Assembly: GCA_037389465.1 (NCBI GenBank)
Contig: JAZARR010000134.1
Location: 62,001 to 126,000, forward strand
Source: Baylisascaris procyonis
Taxonomy: Eukaryota; Nematoda; Chromadorea; Rhabditida; Ascarididae
DNA: 64,000 bases
Reading direction: 5' to 3'
Numbering within the stretch: position 1 is the first letter of the stretch; every line of letters begins with the position of its first letter. Both the position numbers and the translations under genes were made by a program. Positions 44,852 to 57,600 of the stretch are shown piece after piece. The notes below the pieces were generated by a model. That model searched no databases. It had not been told where the DNA came from and saw only the letters and a program-made list of their open reading frames with translations.

Positions 44852-45273
44852 CCCCCCCTCTTCCACTTCAAAAAAGGGGAGGTGTTGCATATGTGGTGAC
44901 ATTTCATCACATCCAAAGTGCAACTTCACTTACCGAAATGGGTATTGCAAAACGCATGCACGTGGCAAATATCGCAATGTACAATGGCCACGTCATCACG
45001 ACGCGCAGTGAGGTAGTGGATATCACGTGAGTACATAGCAGAGCTATCTATTTCAACATGAAATTGTCACGTGACGACCACTATATAAGCTGTGCCTTTT
45101 CCGTTGTTTTTGTGTGTGTGTGTGTTTTCTTGTGTGCGTCTCCCTCGCTACTTCGGTTCTAATAAAGCTCACTCCTCACTCGCCGTTTCGTCTACATCAT
45201 CACCACCACCACACGGCGACCTAACAATCCTCAGTCAGTGTATCACAGTGGCAGTCAGATACACAACAGAGGG

Positions 45274-45581
45274 AAAATTCGTCAGTAAAACTGTCGCATA
45301 TGTAGGGAATGGAAAGGGAAACTTGGGCATTACGTTCATGTTCACTACGACGTCTACGATGTCGAAGAGAGGGGTTGTCGAGATGTTGTTGTCTGTGGTT
45401 GGATGAGAAGTTAAGATGGTAGCCGTTAGTGGCAAGAATGTATTGGGCGCGGTGAAGAGAAGTTTCCATGCTGTCGTGGTCGGTATTGTCGAAAACCTGT
45501 ACTCGGCTGATATATTTGAAAGCCCCGCTTTTTACTAAAAAACATTTGACGCATTTTTGAAATATTTCTATCACGTAAAAT
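45274..45581 (-). mobile_element. Penelope-like element, upstream part, copy 2
   Basis: As 9753-10060. Its 5'-truncated end lies about 50 bases before gene A exon 1. Confidence 0.65.
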
Positions 45582-45636
45582 CTCATTATTTCTCTGCATA
45601 GGCGGATATGGCAGCAATTAGCTAGAATTGGTTACG

Positions 45637-48600
45637 ATGGGTCCTACGATAGCAATATGCAACAGGCGGATCACATTCGGCCATTGGACGCGATATGTGA
45701 TCCTTGCAATATCAGTGATATGCCTTACACTCCTCATCAGCAATTCCCTCATTCTAAACTTTACGATAATCTGCACGTCGGATGATGACTCATCAACCAA
45801 TAACACTGCCTCAGGTGAGCAGTACTTGTATTTGTTTGCTTCTTAAAAGCTTCACCACGACCAATGTCGTAAATATTCAGAAATCAGGGCACTTTTTTAT
45901 GGAATAGCAAAAGCAATCACCTCAGTGGAATCATAATTTTCAACAGTTTGGGTGAAAAAGAATCAAACTTTTGGTTTTTCAGATCGATCACTCGAAAATG
46001 GGCGACGATATCATTACTCGTCAACTCAAAAGGGACTCCTTTTCTCAGTTGTGGCCTTGGGAACTCTCATTGGAACGGTAGCAGTGGTGGTTCGTCTCTC
46101 GACTATCATTACCATAAGGTAACCCATTTATAAGAAACCGAAACTTCAGCTAAAACATTCAAATTGGCTGTCTTCAATAAATGGTTATAGACGAACATTT
46201 TATACGGAAGTTTCACCAAAGAATTGGAAAGAGTAACTGCTACTACTCGACAGCAAGTACCCCGCAATGTTCTCTTCAGAGGTTCTCAAACATTCGCGTA
46301 ATCCCTTTAAAACATCTAATTGCTTTTTCCGGCGATATGCAATGCATGGCATAATCTTCGACAGTTTTTGATCTTCCAATAGGACAATTGATTCTTTAAA
46401 GGGATTACGCGAGTGTTTGATTATATTTCATCTTTGCAAAATCTGAAATTAAAATGCACATTTTCTCAGCTTCCCCTTAACGTTCACGTGTTAATGCTTC
46501 AAGGACTTCCTGGGAACTCTCCTTGATGTAGTACAGCTTTCAATAAGCTCATAGGTGCCGATCACGATGAAATGCAGGAAAAAGTAATGGTCTTGACCAT
46601 ACCCTGTTTTAGCAGGTCAATTTTCAGTCGCTTTGACGAAATTTGACCACGGCGACCAATTTTGCGCATTTGCAGTGGTCAGATTCGGACAACTTTAATC
46701 AGAAATTCATAAACAATCCTAGGCAAAAAAAGTTCCAGAAGTTTATTGCAACGCAACTGAAAGTAACTGTAAAAACTTCCTTCCTCGACCAAGTTAGTGT
46801 TGGGAAAAAATTTTGGCGTGATGTTTTTCCTCAAAAAACACCATTTTTCTCCTAACAAAATGACCACAGATTTACGCCACATCAGGGGTTGCAAAATTCT
46901 ATGAACCTGGATTTTTCAGGAAGCTGTTCACCGCGTTCGGTATGATATCGGGAATATCGACAGTTTTTTTACCACGACTTGCGTCCTTTGGCTTCTATTG
47001 GCTCCTCATCGCTCGTTTCTTGGAGGCAGTTTGTTGAATTTTCGAGACAAGCGAAATACTCTACATTCAATCCATAAAGTTAACTAGTTGCCTGACGCTT
47101 TTAGAAAGGCGTCAGTGAGTCCCTCAAACTCAGCGAATTTAGGAATACTTCAACCCTCTGATTCATGGACACTTCAACCCTCAATATGTTCACGCGAAAT
47201 CTCCCCACTTCCTAATTTCAGAACTGAGTCGCTGAAGTGTCCCTTGTAGCTTATTCATAGGAAAAATTCACTATAAATTAGCCATACAGAGCATAACAAA
47301 TTAAATGTGGCTAAGGTGTTCACATATCACTTCACAGAATGACTGTGAGGTGGAGTATTGGTCAGTCTCAGCATTTAAAGTCTATCTTGTATACCTAAAT
47401 AGACGATTTAGATCTTTTCAGTCGAATTTGGGAGTGGTGAAGGGTTAAGAGGAAAAGATGTCATGAAAGAACACCTGCCAATTTTTTATGTTGTGGTAAT
47501 TTAATAAGCTTCTGTTAATTTGAAGTATTTTCGACGCAAAAATCATTCAACATTCAAGCGATAAAACTTCTGATTCTATACCATCTACTTCCCACAAAAT
47601 ATTTCATAAAAGCTTCATATCTCTTGAGGGAATAACCTCTATAAAAAAGGCTTGATGACTGCTACTTTCAATGGAAAAATGGTCAGCAAAAAAGTCGGAG
47701 GGATGTCCAGGATTTGTATATTATTCTTTTTGAGAAAATATCCATACCTGCTTGCAAAAAAGACACTTAGCAAAGTTGAACTGCTCAGAGAAGAAGTGAT
47801 ACAACGGACGTGGGAACATGGCAATATAAGTAGGACGATAAGATATCCTTCGAATTAAAATGGTGAATCGTCTGTTTTCAGGGCTTTGCGCTGGCAGCCG
47901 CATATCCAGTTATCGGCTCGATTACGTCACAATGGTCAACTTTAGCCGACAGTGGAATGTATCTCTCCCTACTGTCCTGTCATTTTCAGGTGCGACATTA
48001 ATGTAGTGACACTGTAAAAATGCATTGCACCGCCATCACATCTGCGATATCCATAAAATGTCTGCCCGTCTGCGTGATAATTCCAAACGTTGAGCCGAAA
48101 AAGCTACTACGATCGTATTAGGTGAGTTTAGGTTATTGCATAGTGTGATTCCTATTTTCCTTCCCTGATTACCCATTCGGTTGATCACTGACATCTAAAT
48201 GTGCCGCGAATTTGGCAAATCACCTCTGCTCTTCAGTCGGTGGGATGATAGAAAAAAGCATTTTTAAAATGGCCATTCCGTATATTGGACTGTTTTCATA
48301 AGGCCTGTCAGGCAGTTTGCCTTTTTCATATGCTCCTGCAAATTTAGATTTATCAAATGCATTGTGGGAAGATCGGGTCTAGGTGTTTGTATGAGCCCTG
48401 TCTATGTGAGAGCGCACTAACGTGTGTAAGTATCCTACCTGTCTGCTTGAACTGTAGCAACGGCTGAGGGGACGTGGGAGCGCACTAACGAAATTTGGAG
48501 GTATATTTTGCACCTCACTTTGAGTGTAGTGTGCATTTCGCATCTTCGGGTAACCTACTATGCCAAGTTCCAGATTGATCCATCGAGTGCTGCGAACATT

Positions 48601-51600
48601 ATAAATGACTAAAAAAGCTAAGAAATTGGGAAGAACTTCTGACATTACACGTCCACTCAGAACGGAGTGGCCAGAAAGGAAAGCCAGAGATCTGACGCGA
48701 TTAGGCTTCTGCATAACGTTGTGGCCACGAACCAGTGTGAAAGATTTTCAAAAAAGCAGTGTACATGGGGTGATGTCATTATGCCTTGAATGGTCCGTTT
48801 GCTCATGCAAATCTCCTATAAAAAATTTGTCCTCCTTTTACCTCATTGCTGCAAAGTGGACTTGAACTTTTTCGCGGTAAAAACCTTTGGCTCTTTCCGA
48901 GGTTAATGTACTAATGCGAAAGATAATAAAAGAAGTCAACATGTGGTAAGCAGACCCCTAAAATTCTTAAGAGCGGTTCCGAACCTAAACTTTAGCAGAA
49001 GACCTTTACGGTGGCTCAATGCCATTACAATATGAACTCACTATTGCATGTGTCTCAGTTTTTCGGCAATTCATGATATCGGTCGGTCTGTTCGGTTTAA
49101 TTGTAAAGACACGTATCGTGACATCCCCACTGCCCCAAGTGTTCTTTTAGTTAAGCGCCTGATTAACTGGTAGACTGCTGGGTTGAAAAGCATTAGCTCA
49201 TGGCACATTAGCTAGCGTCCTTGCACTGCGCTCTGCTTACTTGAATCCTTATTGAGCATTTTAAGAAGTTTGATTGGCTAAATTTTTTTATTCGAAAAGT
49301 ATTCTTTGATCTCTTTGTTCATCTACAATACTCGCTAGTTTTTGTCATTCATGAGAATTCAAAATTCCTCTGTTCAGCCTTCTGTAGATGCCAGAATGTG
49401 AGAGGAATAATCGTCGACGATTATCATGTGCACAATTTTCAGCTTGGACCGATGTTAACGATGCCACTCTCAGGTGCGCTTTATGTGTCATCGCTTGGGT
49501 TGGCGTATGCATATTATTTCATTGGTACACTCACACCCTTCGCTTTCCTCCTCTTCCACGTCATTTTCCGTGATTCGCCACGCTTTCATACGTACTGTTC
49601 TTCATTCATTCTTCTTTGCTGCAAACTGAAATGACCATTGCATTTGTGCAATATCCCACTACGACATCATCCTCCCATCCAAAAATTTAAGCGTCCTATT
49701 GACTTCCAAATCACTTTTAATTGTTATTCAAAGCGGAAATTGTTCAAGAAAGCTGCACTTCTTTGAATGTGGATAGACATTCGAAAAATTGCTATTCCTA
49801 CACTCAAAAGTCAGGGATTATCAAAACAATCGATTTTTATGAAAGAATATTTAACCCATTCTAACCAACTCAAACAGTGATAAAACAGCCCATATTTGTC
49901 CTTCCAAATGGGTCATATAACACCAAATATGCATAAATTACGTCCTTTCCAACTGGTTCAAAGATTTCATAGGCATACATTCTCGCCGATACATGCAACC
50001 ATCATTGCCATAAAGCAATTGTGCAAACTTTCGCAAACGATGACTTATGCAACGCGAAAGTAGAAACGAAAGAAAACTAATCATAATGGATAACTGTTCG
50101 CAAATAGTGAATAAAGTTAACGCTAATCATATGTTGTTTAACGGCGGTGTTGGTTCCAAGCGATGCGATCCAATTGACCGTGAGATTCACTCATAACTTT
50201 CAATTCTTTATTTCCATTGAAGAGTTAATTTTTTTATGAGGTCAATTTTTAGCATTGTGAGTGAGAAGGAGCTAAAGGTCATTGAACATGGCAAAAACGT
50301 CATAATGAAACGGCAACAAAAGGTACCATATGGCTCTCTGCTAACGAGCATTCAAATATGGGCTATTTGGGCTCTGTGCACCGGCGGAACGTTTGGATTC
50401 CAGCTCTTCTTTCAGTACGCACCCATATACCTCAATAAGGTACGAGATTTGCTCGCTGAAAATCGTTTATCACATTAAATCCTGGAAATGGCTTTACTGG
50501 TGTCTGAAGATGCTTACTGATGCTCCAATTTGGTTACTTCTTGATACAGACTGCTGCTCAATGCTTTCTTTTTCGCACGAAACGTCCACTCTTCCACGTT
50601 TTTTCACATGTTTTCTGAAATTTCTTCAGCTGAAAGAAATATGGATGCAACCGGTGTCAATACTCTCATTATTAACGCTTTAATTTTAGGCACTAGAAAT
50701 TTGATTCTTTTTCGCGTAGTCTTTTTGGTTTCGCTTTTTTCAAAAGACAACTGAAATAGTGCGGCACTATCACAACTCTTCATCCCAATGGCTCTGTTAT
50801 TGTTAAAATCCACGAAAGTCCTCCTATCTAGTTATCGAGGTGCTGACGCCTAAATTTAAAAAAACGCTTTGAGCAGAAATCGCCTTCCCTTAAATGACTC
50901 TTAATAGGAAATATGACTAAAAACAACTACTCGAATTCACTGCGACCGATGACAGACTCAAATTCCCTATTCGTTGTTTATTACTGCACAACTTTCAAAG
51001 CGCTATCTAGTTTCTCAGACTAGAAACTTTCAAAATTCCACTTTCATTTCTTTGCGATTCTCGGGATTACACATGAACGGAATGTGCTCTACTCTACCTT
51101 ATCCTTTCTGTACCTTTATAACTGCGTTGCCTCGCGATCATTGCACCCATAAGTGTTGAACTACTTCTTATAATCAGTTATTGTTTTACTATATGTTGAC
51201 GTTGTTTTTATATGAGGCCAACGAGGACAGTCTGCATGAAAAGGTTGAACAAAGCCACTATAGAATGATGGCACTGAATTACATTTGCTCACTAATAAAG
51301 TGTTTGTTGCAGGTGTTGCATTTCGAAATTGAAAGCACTGGATTCGCGACGGCGATGCCTTATATTTTCTCGATGATCATCAAAATATGCGCGGGTCCGC
51401 TCAGCGATCGTGCACCGTGCATGAGTGAAAAGGCGCGAGTCATGATGTTTACCTTCATTTCACAGGGTCTCTCTAAGAATCTTCATTATTCCATTTGTTC
51501 ACAATTCCGAACTTATGTTTTTTCGTATCGACAAACGAAATTTTCTCAGAAGCGTTAGGTATGGGAAAGTATAGGAATGACGAGATCATCGAAATCGGGT

Positions 51601-54600
51601 CTATACAACCATTTACTCTTTTTCATATCCTCCCCCCCCCGCCAATACGAATGCTTTTTAACTTTCAAACCTTTAGGCTATCACAATTCTTAGAAAGTAG
51701 GAAATGCACAGAGTCGCTAAATGACCATGTTTTTTTCTTTTTTTGCAAAATAATCCACCGGACTTGGCGTAAATGGCGATCGAAATTTTATTTCCAACTT
51801 AGCCTTCACTCTAAAACCACGGTTTCCTCATCCTTGTCCTACCCTTTTGAGAGACCCAACACAATGACCATACATGGTACGAATCGTTCGAGCTCTCAGT
51901 CTTGATTCATGCACTGTTGGAGAAAAGTTGGAGGAATCTTCGCGAATCTGCATTAGATCTTTCTACCACAGTAGCATTCTCTCTAAACGGGAGGGAGGGA
52001 GAGTTTCAAAGTCTTGAATCTTGAAAAGTCAAGCTGCAGCAAGTAAATCCAGGTTAGTTTGCTGTGAAAACATGGAATCTACAAAGAAGGGAGCTCGCAA
52101 AGCCTTATTTTCAAGGTGTAAAAAACGTTAGGACTTTCAGGAACGATGGCCGTATGTTTCCTCTGTTTGGCAGTGATCCCACCTGAGATGTCTACACTTG
52201 GCCAAGTCGCGTACACCGCAGCAATTGCGTTTTCCGGTATGAACTGGGCAGGAGCAATAAAGTGTGCTCAGTTGGTAGCTAATTCTCTTCTTTCTAGCTT
52301 TTTCATTGATGCTGCTTATTCCTTAGATAGTGAAATAGCCTTCTAGTTAACATTTTAAATTCAACAAATTGTTTCATTTCTGCAGAAGATCAATCATCAT
52401 GATGGAGAATGCTGTGAAATTGGAGCATTTCAGAAAATCATATTTTTTGGCGTTGTAGACATCGAATCATTTGGAAAGCTGTATGCGTTATTTTTGAATG
52501 AGAAAAGTGCAAACGGCAAAGACGCAAATTGGAAGTGAACCGGTGTTGTGAAATGCCTTCATATGAAGCAGGTGAAAATGTGCTTGCTATGTTATTCTTC
52601 TATGGCTTCCATGTTAACTGCCAGTTCCTAGCGTTGAAAACTTCTTCAAATGTTTACGGGAGACTTGAAATGTTTCAACAACCTTGAGGTTTCACGAGTT
52701 TTTCGCGTCTTTTTTATGCAAGTGCATGGCCGCACAACGAGTTCATGCTATTTACCTCGGGGAGCGGATGAGCTAAAGCAGCAAAATTTTTTTTGCATTT
52801 TTCTATGCTTTCTGAGTCGTTCTATAAAACCAATTTCGTCCCTTTTTGAGAGTTTCAGGAGTTGAGAACTCATGAAATACTTGCTATACTATAAATTGCG
52901 ACAGACTGAAATTAATTATTTCGGTTTAAATTTTTATTAGCTATCCATTTGTAGGTAAACGCGTCCAGCCACTTTCTGCTAATTGTACAAAAATTTAGAC
53001 TAATGGATAAAGCGCATATCGTGCCATTTTATCTTGCCCCTTTCTTAACTTTTCAGTTGCTGTTTATATCACAGACGGTTGTCTTTGCCGAAATTTTGGA
53101 GACTTGCAATAAGGGACATTTTGGCAGGATAAATCGTCAGTGATTAAATTAATCTTAGTCAATAAGGATCAGTATGAAGAGTACATAGGGCATCAGGAAT
53201 GGTGAGAAAAGGGTGAGCGGGAGTAAGGTGAAGGAAGGGGAGGAGGAGCGGAGATGGAAGAGCGATCATCGAAATTTCCTTTAGAGGAATAACTGATGCA
53301 AAAAGGTGTAACCGAACTTGTTGTAACATTTCACACCTCTGCGGTCAATAGGCGTTTTTATCGATTTGCAGTCGAAATAATAGTAATGACGGCATTGTTT
53401 TATTCGTTAGTATTAAATATAATCGCCTATGTGCTGCATTTATTTGCCCATTCGAAAGTTTCAACATAAATTTTGAAGACGAAGTGTGACCAATCGACGC
53501 ACTTCAATTCTTTCAGAATTTACATACCATAGAGCAGTTTTTATGCGTATTGTAGCTGAGAGAAATTTTCCCATTCACACTTCAACGCGATGTTATTTAT
53601 TTATTTATTATGCATGAAGGGTGTCGTACATATACTTCTCACATTTGCGCCTGCTTACCGTATTAGTAGCCAAAGTTCATCCATTTCCTGTCTTGTGTCG
53701 TCGACTGCTGTTGTTCTACATTTCATATGTCGTTGTTCTTAATGGGGAGCAGCTGAAATCATCACTATGAAACTAAGTGACTATGATCTACAAAATGATT
53801 CCTATCGATTTTATGCTTTCTATAAGCAAAAACAAATTTCAAACTCATCTACAAATATCGAATGATTTTATATATAGTCATCGGCTTATAAGTATTCATA
53901 AAAACCTGCGACGTTTCACACCGGCCAGATCATATTTTACAGCTGGTTCATCTACCACAATAAATTCTCTGCAGAGGATTTGTGAGGATGGTACGATGAG
54001 TTGAAATATGAAACTATTAGTTGAATTATTTATTAGCCGTTCATGGAAGCGGTCGGTCTAATGGCCACTCGGAAAATCTGCATTCTACCATCTCTTCGAA
54101 CACATTTTCCAGTTGCTGAGGTGAAATTTGAGCAGGAACTCTGTTTTTGGTCAGCGCCATGCAACAAAGTTTGATTCATTATTTTAAAGTACCGATAAAA
54201 ACTTATTTTAGCTCAGTCAATAAGAACCTTCATAGGAATGTTAGTGAGCTTGTTTTGTCAACATTCGTGTTCATTCAAAATGTTTCAATTTTCAAACAAT
54301 TTTACTGCTAAATTACTTCAAAATTCCTGTATAGCCCTATTATCTTTTAAACTTCCAACAGGAAACACACAGCGTTAACTCCTTTTGCCTTTTTTGCTTT
54401 CCATTTCATTAAAAAGCTGTCAGGAAGCATTAACTGATGGGACAATGAATAACCAAAAGGGAACGAGTTTGGATTTTTTATTCTCTATTGGTGTATCGTG
54501 GACGATTTCGAAGCCTTGAAATCCCACTCTTTCATGTTCACTCACAGAATTTTTTCAGGTAGCACGTCAGCACGTCCACTTTGTCCTGGCTGTGTTATCG

Positions 54601-57600
54601 GTGATCTCGTGCACTATAATCCTCATATTACCTGCAGTGGTTTCCACACTTGCTCCAAACAATACGCATAAGGAATGGTCAGTTCGTTCAAATATGTCAT
54701 TCTGTTCGTTGAGCAGTACTGAACCTTTCAAATTTTTCATTACTCTTCTCACTGTTATATTAAAATTTCCTTTGTCCCGCTGTGAATTTTTTTGACAACA
54801 TACCGCAACAATTTTTGCGAAGCAATCCTTTAATGCATCAAAAACAACTTTGAGTGAGGAAATCAAATCATCTCAAAACTGCATTGGTACTTTTAATGTT
54901 GTTGGGTAGGGCGCCGAAGAGCCAAGCCAAGATATCCGATCGTGATGAAACATCGTAGTACCCGTTTTGCACTTCTTTGTGTGTGTGACGTTGGATATGG
55001 CACAGAAGAGCCAACCCAAGATATCCGATTGTGATGAAACATTGTAGTAATCGCTTTGCACTTTTTAAGTGGTGAATCATCACAGTTTCACATGCACTTG
55101 TTGAGTGGCCGTACATAATGCCGTTGTCTGTCTTTGTGCCTTTGACGGTATCTGAGGCCTATAAAAGGCGGCTCGCAGCCCGTCAGATTCAGTCCTTTCT
55201 GGTGTACGTCACGCTCTCTCGTCAGTGTTCATCTCTATCGTCTCAGCCTTGCTCCTTTGCTTCATCTTGGAAGCCTGTTTATATTTTCCCAATAAAGTGC
55301 TTATACTAGCTCTGCCTACCTCCAACCAACGTCGCAGCCGACATAGCAAACTGGGATGCAGATACAACAAGTGGCGATCAGGATGAGATTCGAACTCACG
55401 CGAGGAGGAGACGACAGTGGAAGCTCTACAAACATTTTTGCTTAGTTACCGGTCGAAGCTCCACTTGCATCATGGCCAACAACAGACAAGCCGTGGACCC
55501 GCATCCATGTGGACTACGCAGGACGTGTGCGCTTCCTGTTGCGGAAACTTGACGCAACAACCTACGAGAAGTACGCAAACTACATTCTCTCGAGGCAGCC
55601 ACGTGACCTCAAATTCGACGAAACCATCAACATCCTCAAGGACATCTTCGGACCGAAGATATCGCTATTCAACCAGCGTTATCACTGTCTGAAGCTTGCC
55701 AGAAACCCGCGAGACGACATCACGACATATGGCAGCATCGTCAACCGGGAATGCGAGAAGTTTCGTCTAGGCGAACTCAACCCAGAGCAGTTGAAGTGCC
55801 TCATCTTCGTATGCGGACTCCAATCGCCAGCAGATGCCGAGTATCGACTCCACTTGCTCAACAGGATCGATACGAACGCCAATGCAACGCTCAAGGATCT
55901 CATCGCAGAATACAGACGGCTCGACAATCTCAAGCACGACAACAGAATGGTCGAAGATTCGAGCGCGATCCAGACGGTCAACGTTGCGACAGTTCCGAGC
56001 AAGCCGAAACGCTTCAAAGGAAGGCGCCAAAGAAGCGAGCCAAGCATCAGACGCAATGCGACAGAGCAGCTACACCAAGAACACCGTGCTGGCATTGCGG
56101 CGGCATGCACTTCGTCAAGGAATGCCGATTCTCCTACCACAAGTGCACTCAGTGCGGAAACACAGGACACAAGGAAGGCTACTGTGCGTGCAGTCTGAGA
56201 CAGTACAAGCAGAGGACCAACGAACGACGCCGGAGCTATCAATCAGACAGTATTCAAAGCGCCAAGACGACGACGAACGCGCAACAACGGCGGAAGTTCG
56301 TCACCGCGCTCATCGACGGGCACTCAGTTCGATTCCAAGTGGACACAGGATTGGACATCACCGTCATGTCAAAGAAGTCATGGAAGCGAATCGGGTCCCC
56401 TCGTCTACAGCCAGCCACGGAGGAAGCCCTCGACGCATCGAACAATCCAATCCGTTTCTCTGGACAGACGACCAGAACGCTCGAGATAAACGGACGAACG
56501 GCAGCAGGACGAACGCGCGCAACTTATTGGGCCTCGACTTCATCGACAAGTTGGACCTATGGAACTTGGTCACGCTATGCGACAACGTCCGACGGATTAC
56601 TCCCACCGACCAATCCGTCAAGAAAAGCCTCGATCCAGCCACCGTTTTCAACCCGCGGGAACGCTATCCGGAGGTTTGCGACAAGGCGCCAGGACGATGT
56701 CGAAGCCCAAGGCAACCCTCTGTCTGCGCAACGACGCCAAACCAGTTTTTTGACCCAAGCGACCAGTGCCCTACGCAGCTCTCGAAGCAGTGGGACAGGA
56801 ACTCAGCCGGCTCGAAAACCAAGGCGTCATCTCGAAGATAGACTACCCGCGACGGGCAGCTCCAATCGTCGTCGTGAAGAAGGCATCCGGCAATCTTCGC
56901 ATTTGCACGGACTTCTCCACTGGACTTAACGACGCTCTGGAGCTTCACAAGTACCCATTGCCACTGCTAGAAGACATAAACGCGACGCTCGGAAATCGTT
57001 CACCAACAGAAGTTCTCCTCGGACGTCAACTCCGCACCTGAATGGACTTCGTTAGGCCGACACCGCCCGCAGCAGTACGGAAAAACGACAAGATGGAGGC
57101 AGACTTCAATCGACGACATGGAGCTCGCGACCGTTCCTTCACACGAGGTGATCTCGTGCTCGTCAGAAACTATCCTTTTCAGAAGACGAGATGGACGAAT
57201 GGAGTGGTGCTACGCAGACATGGCCGTGTCACCTACGACGTGCTGGTGGGATCAGAAGTTTGGACGCGTCATATTAACCAACTTCGCCGACGGAGCACCA
57301 AGCAGGATGACTCGCCAACAGATGCAATACTCACCTCGCTACTGGACGACTTCGAGGCTCGTCCAATCCCGTCAGCCATCCAAGTCACACCAGTGGACTC
57401 GCCAATCGTGCAGCAACGGGCACAACCACAACAGAACGTCGACGGTCAACAGCCAGCAAAGGCTCCAGTGGATCTCCACCGCTCAACTCGCGATCTACAC
57501 GCTCCACAACGTTTCAGCCCTGAAGATCAACGCAGGACATACCATGGACAGATGGATCGTGCACACAGGCGGACAGATCCTAGACATGGACGGACGGATC

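Larger units (their letters stand above)
40169..45268 (+). mobile_element. Gypsy LTR retrotransposon A, copy 2
   Basis: Same element as 4648-9747 at offset 35521: LTRs 40169-40554 and 44883-45268, TSD GAGGG at 40164-40168 and 45269-45273. The same defects are present: in-frame TAG at 40793, TAA at 42522 and frame changes near 41730-41780 and 44220. Being part of the large repeat, this is not an independent insertion. Confidence 0.97.
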
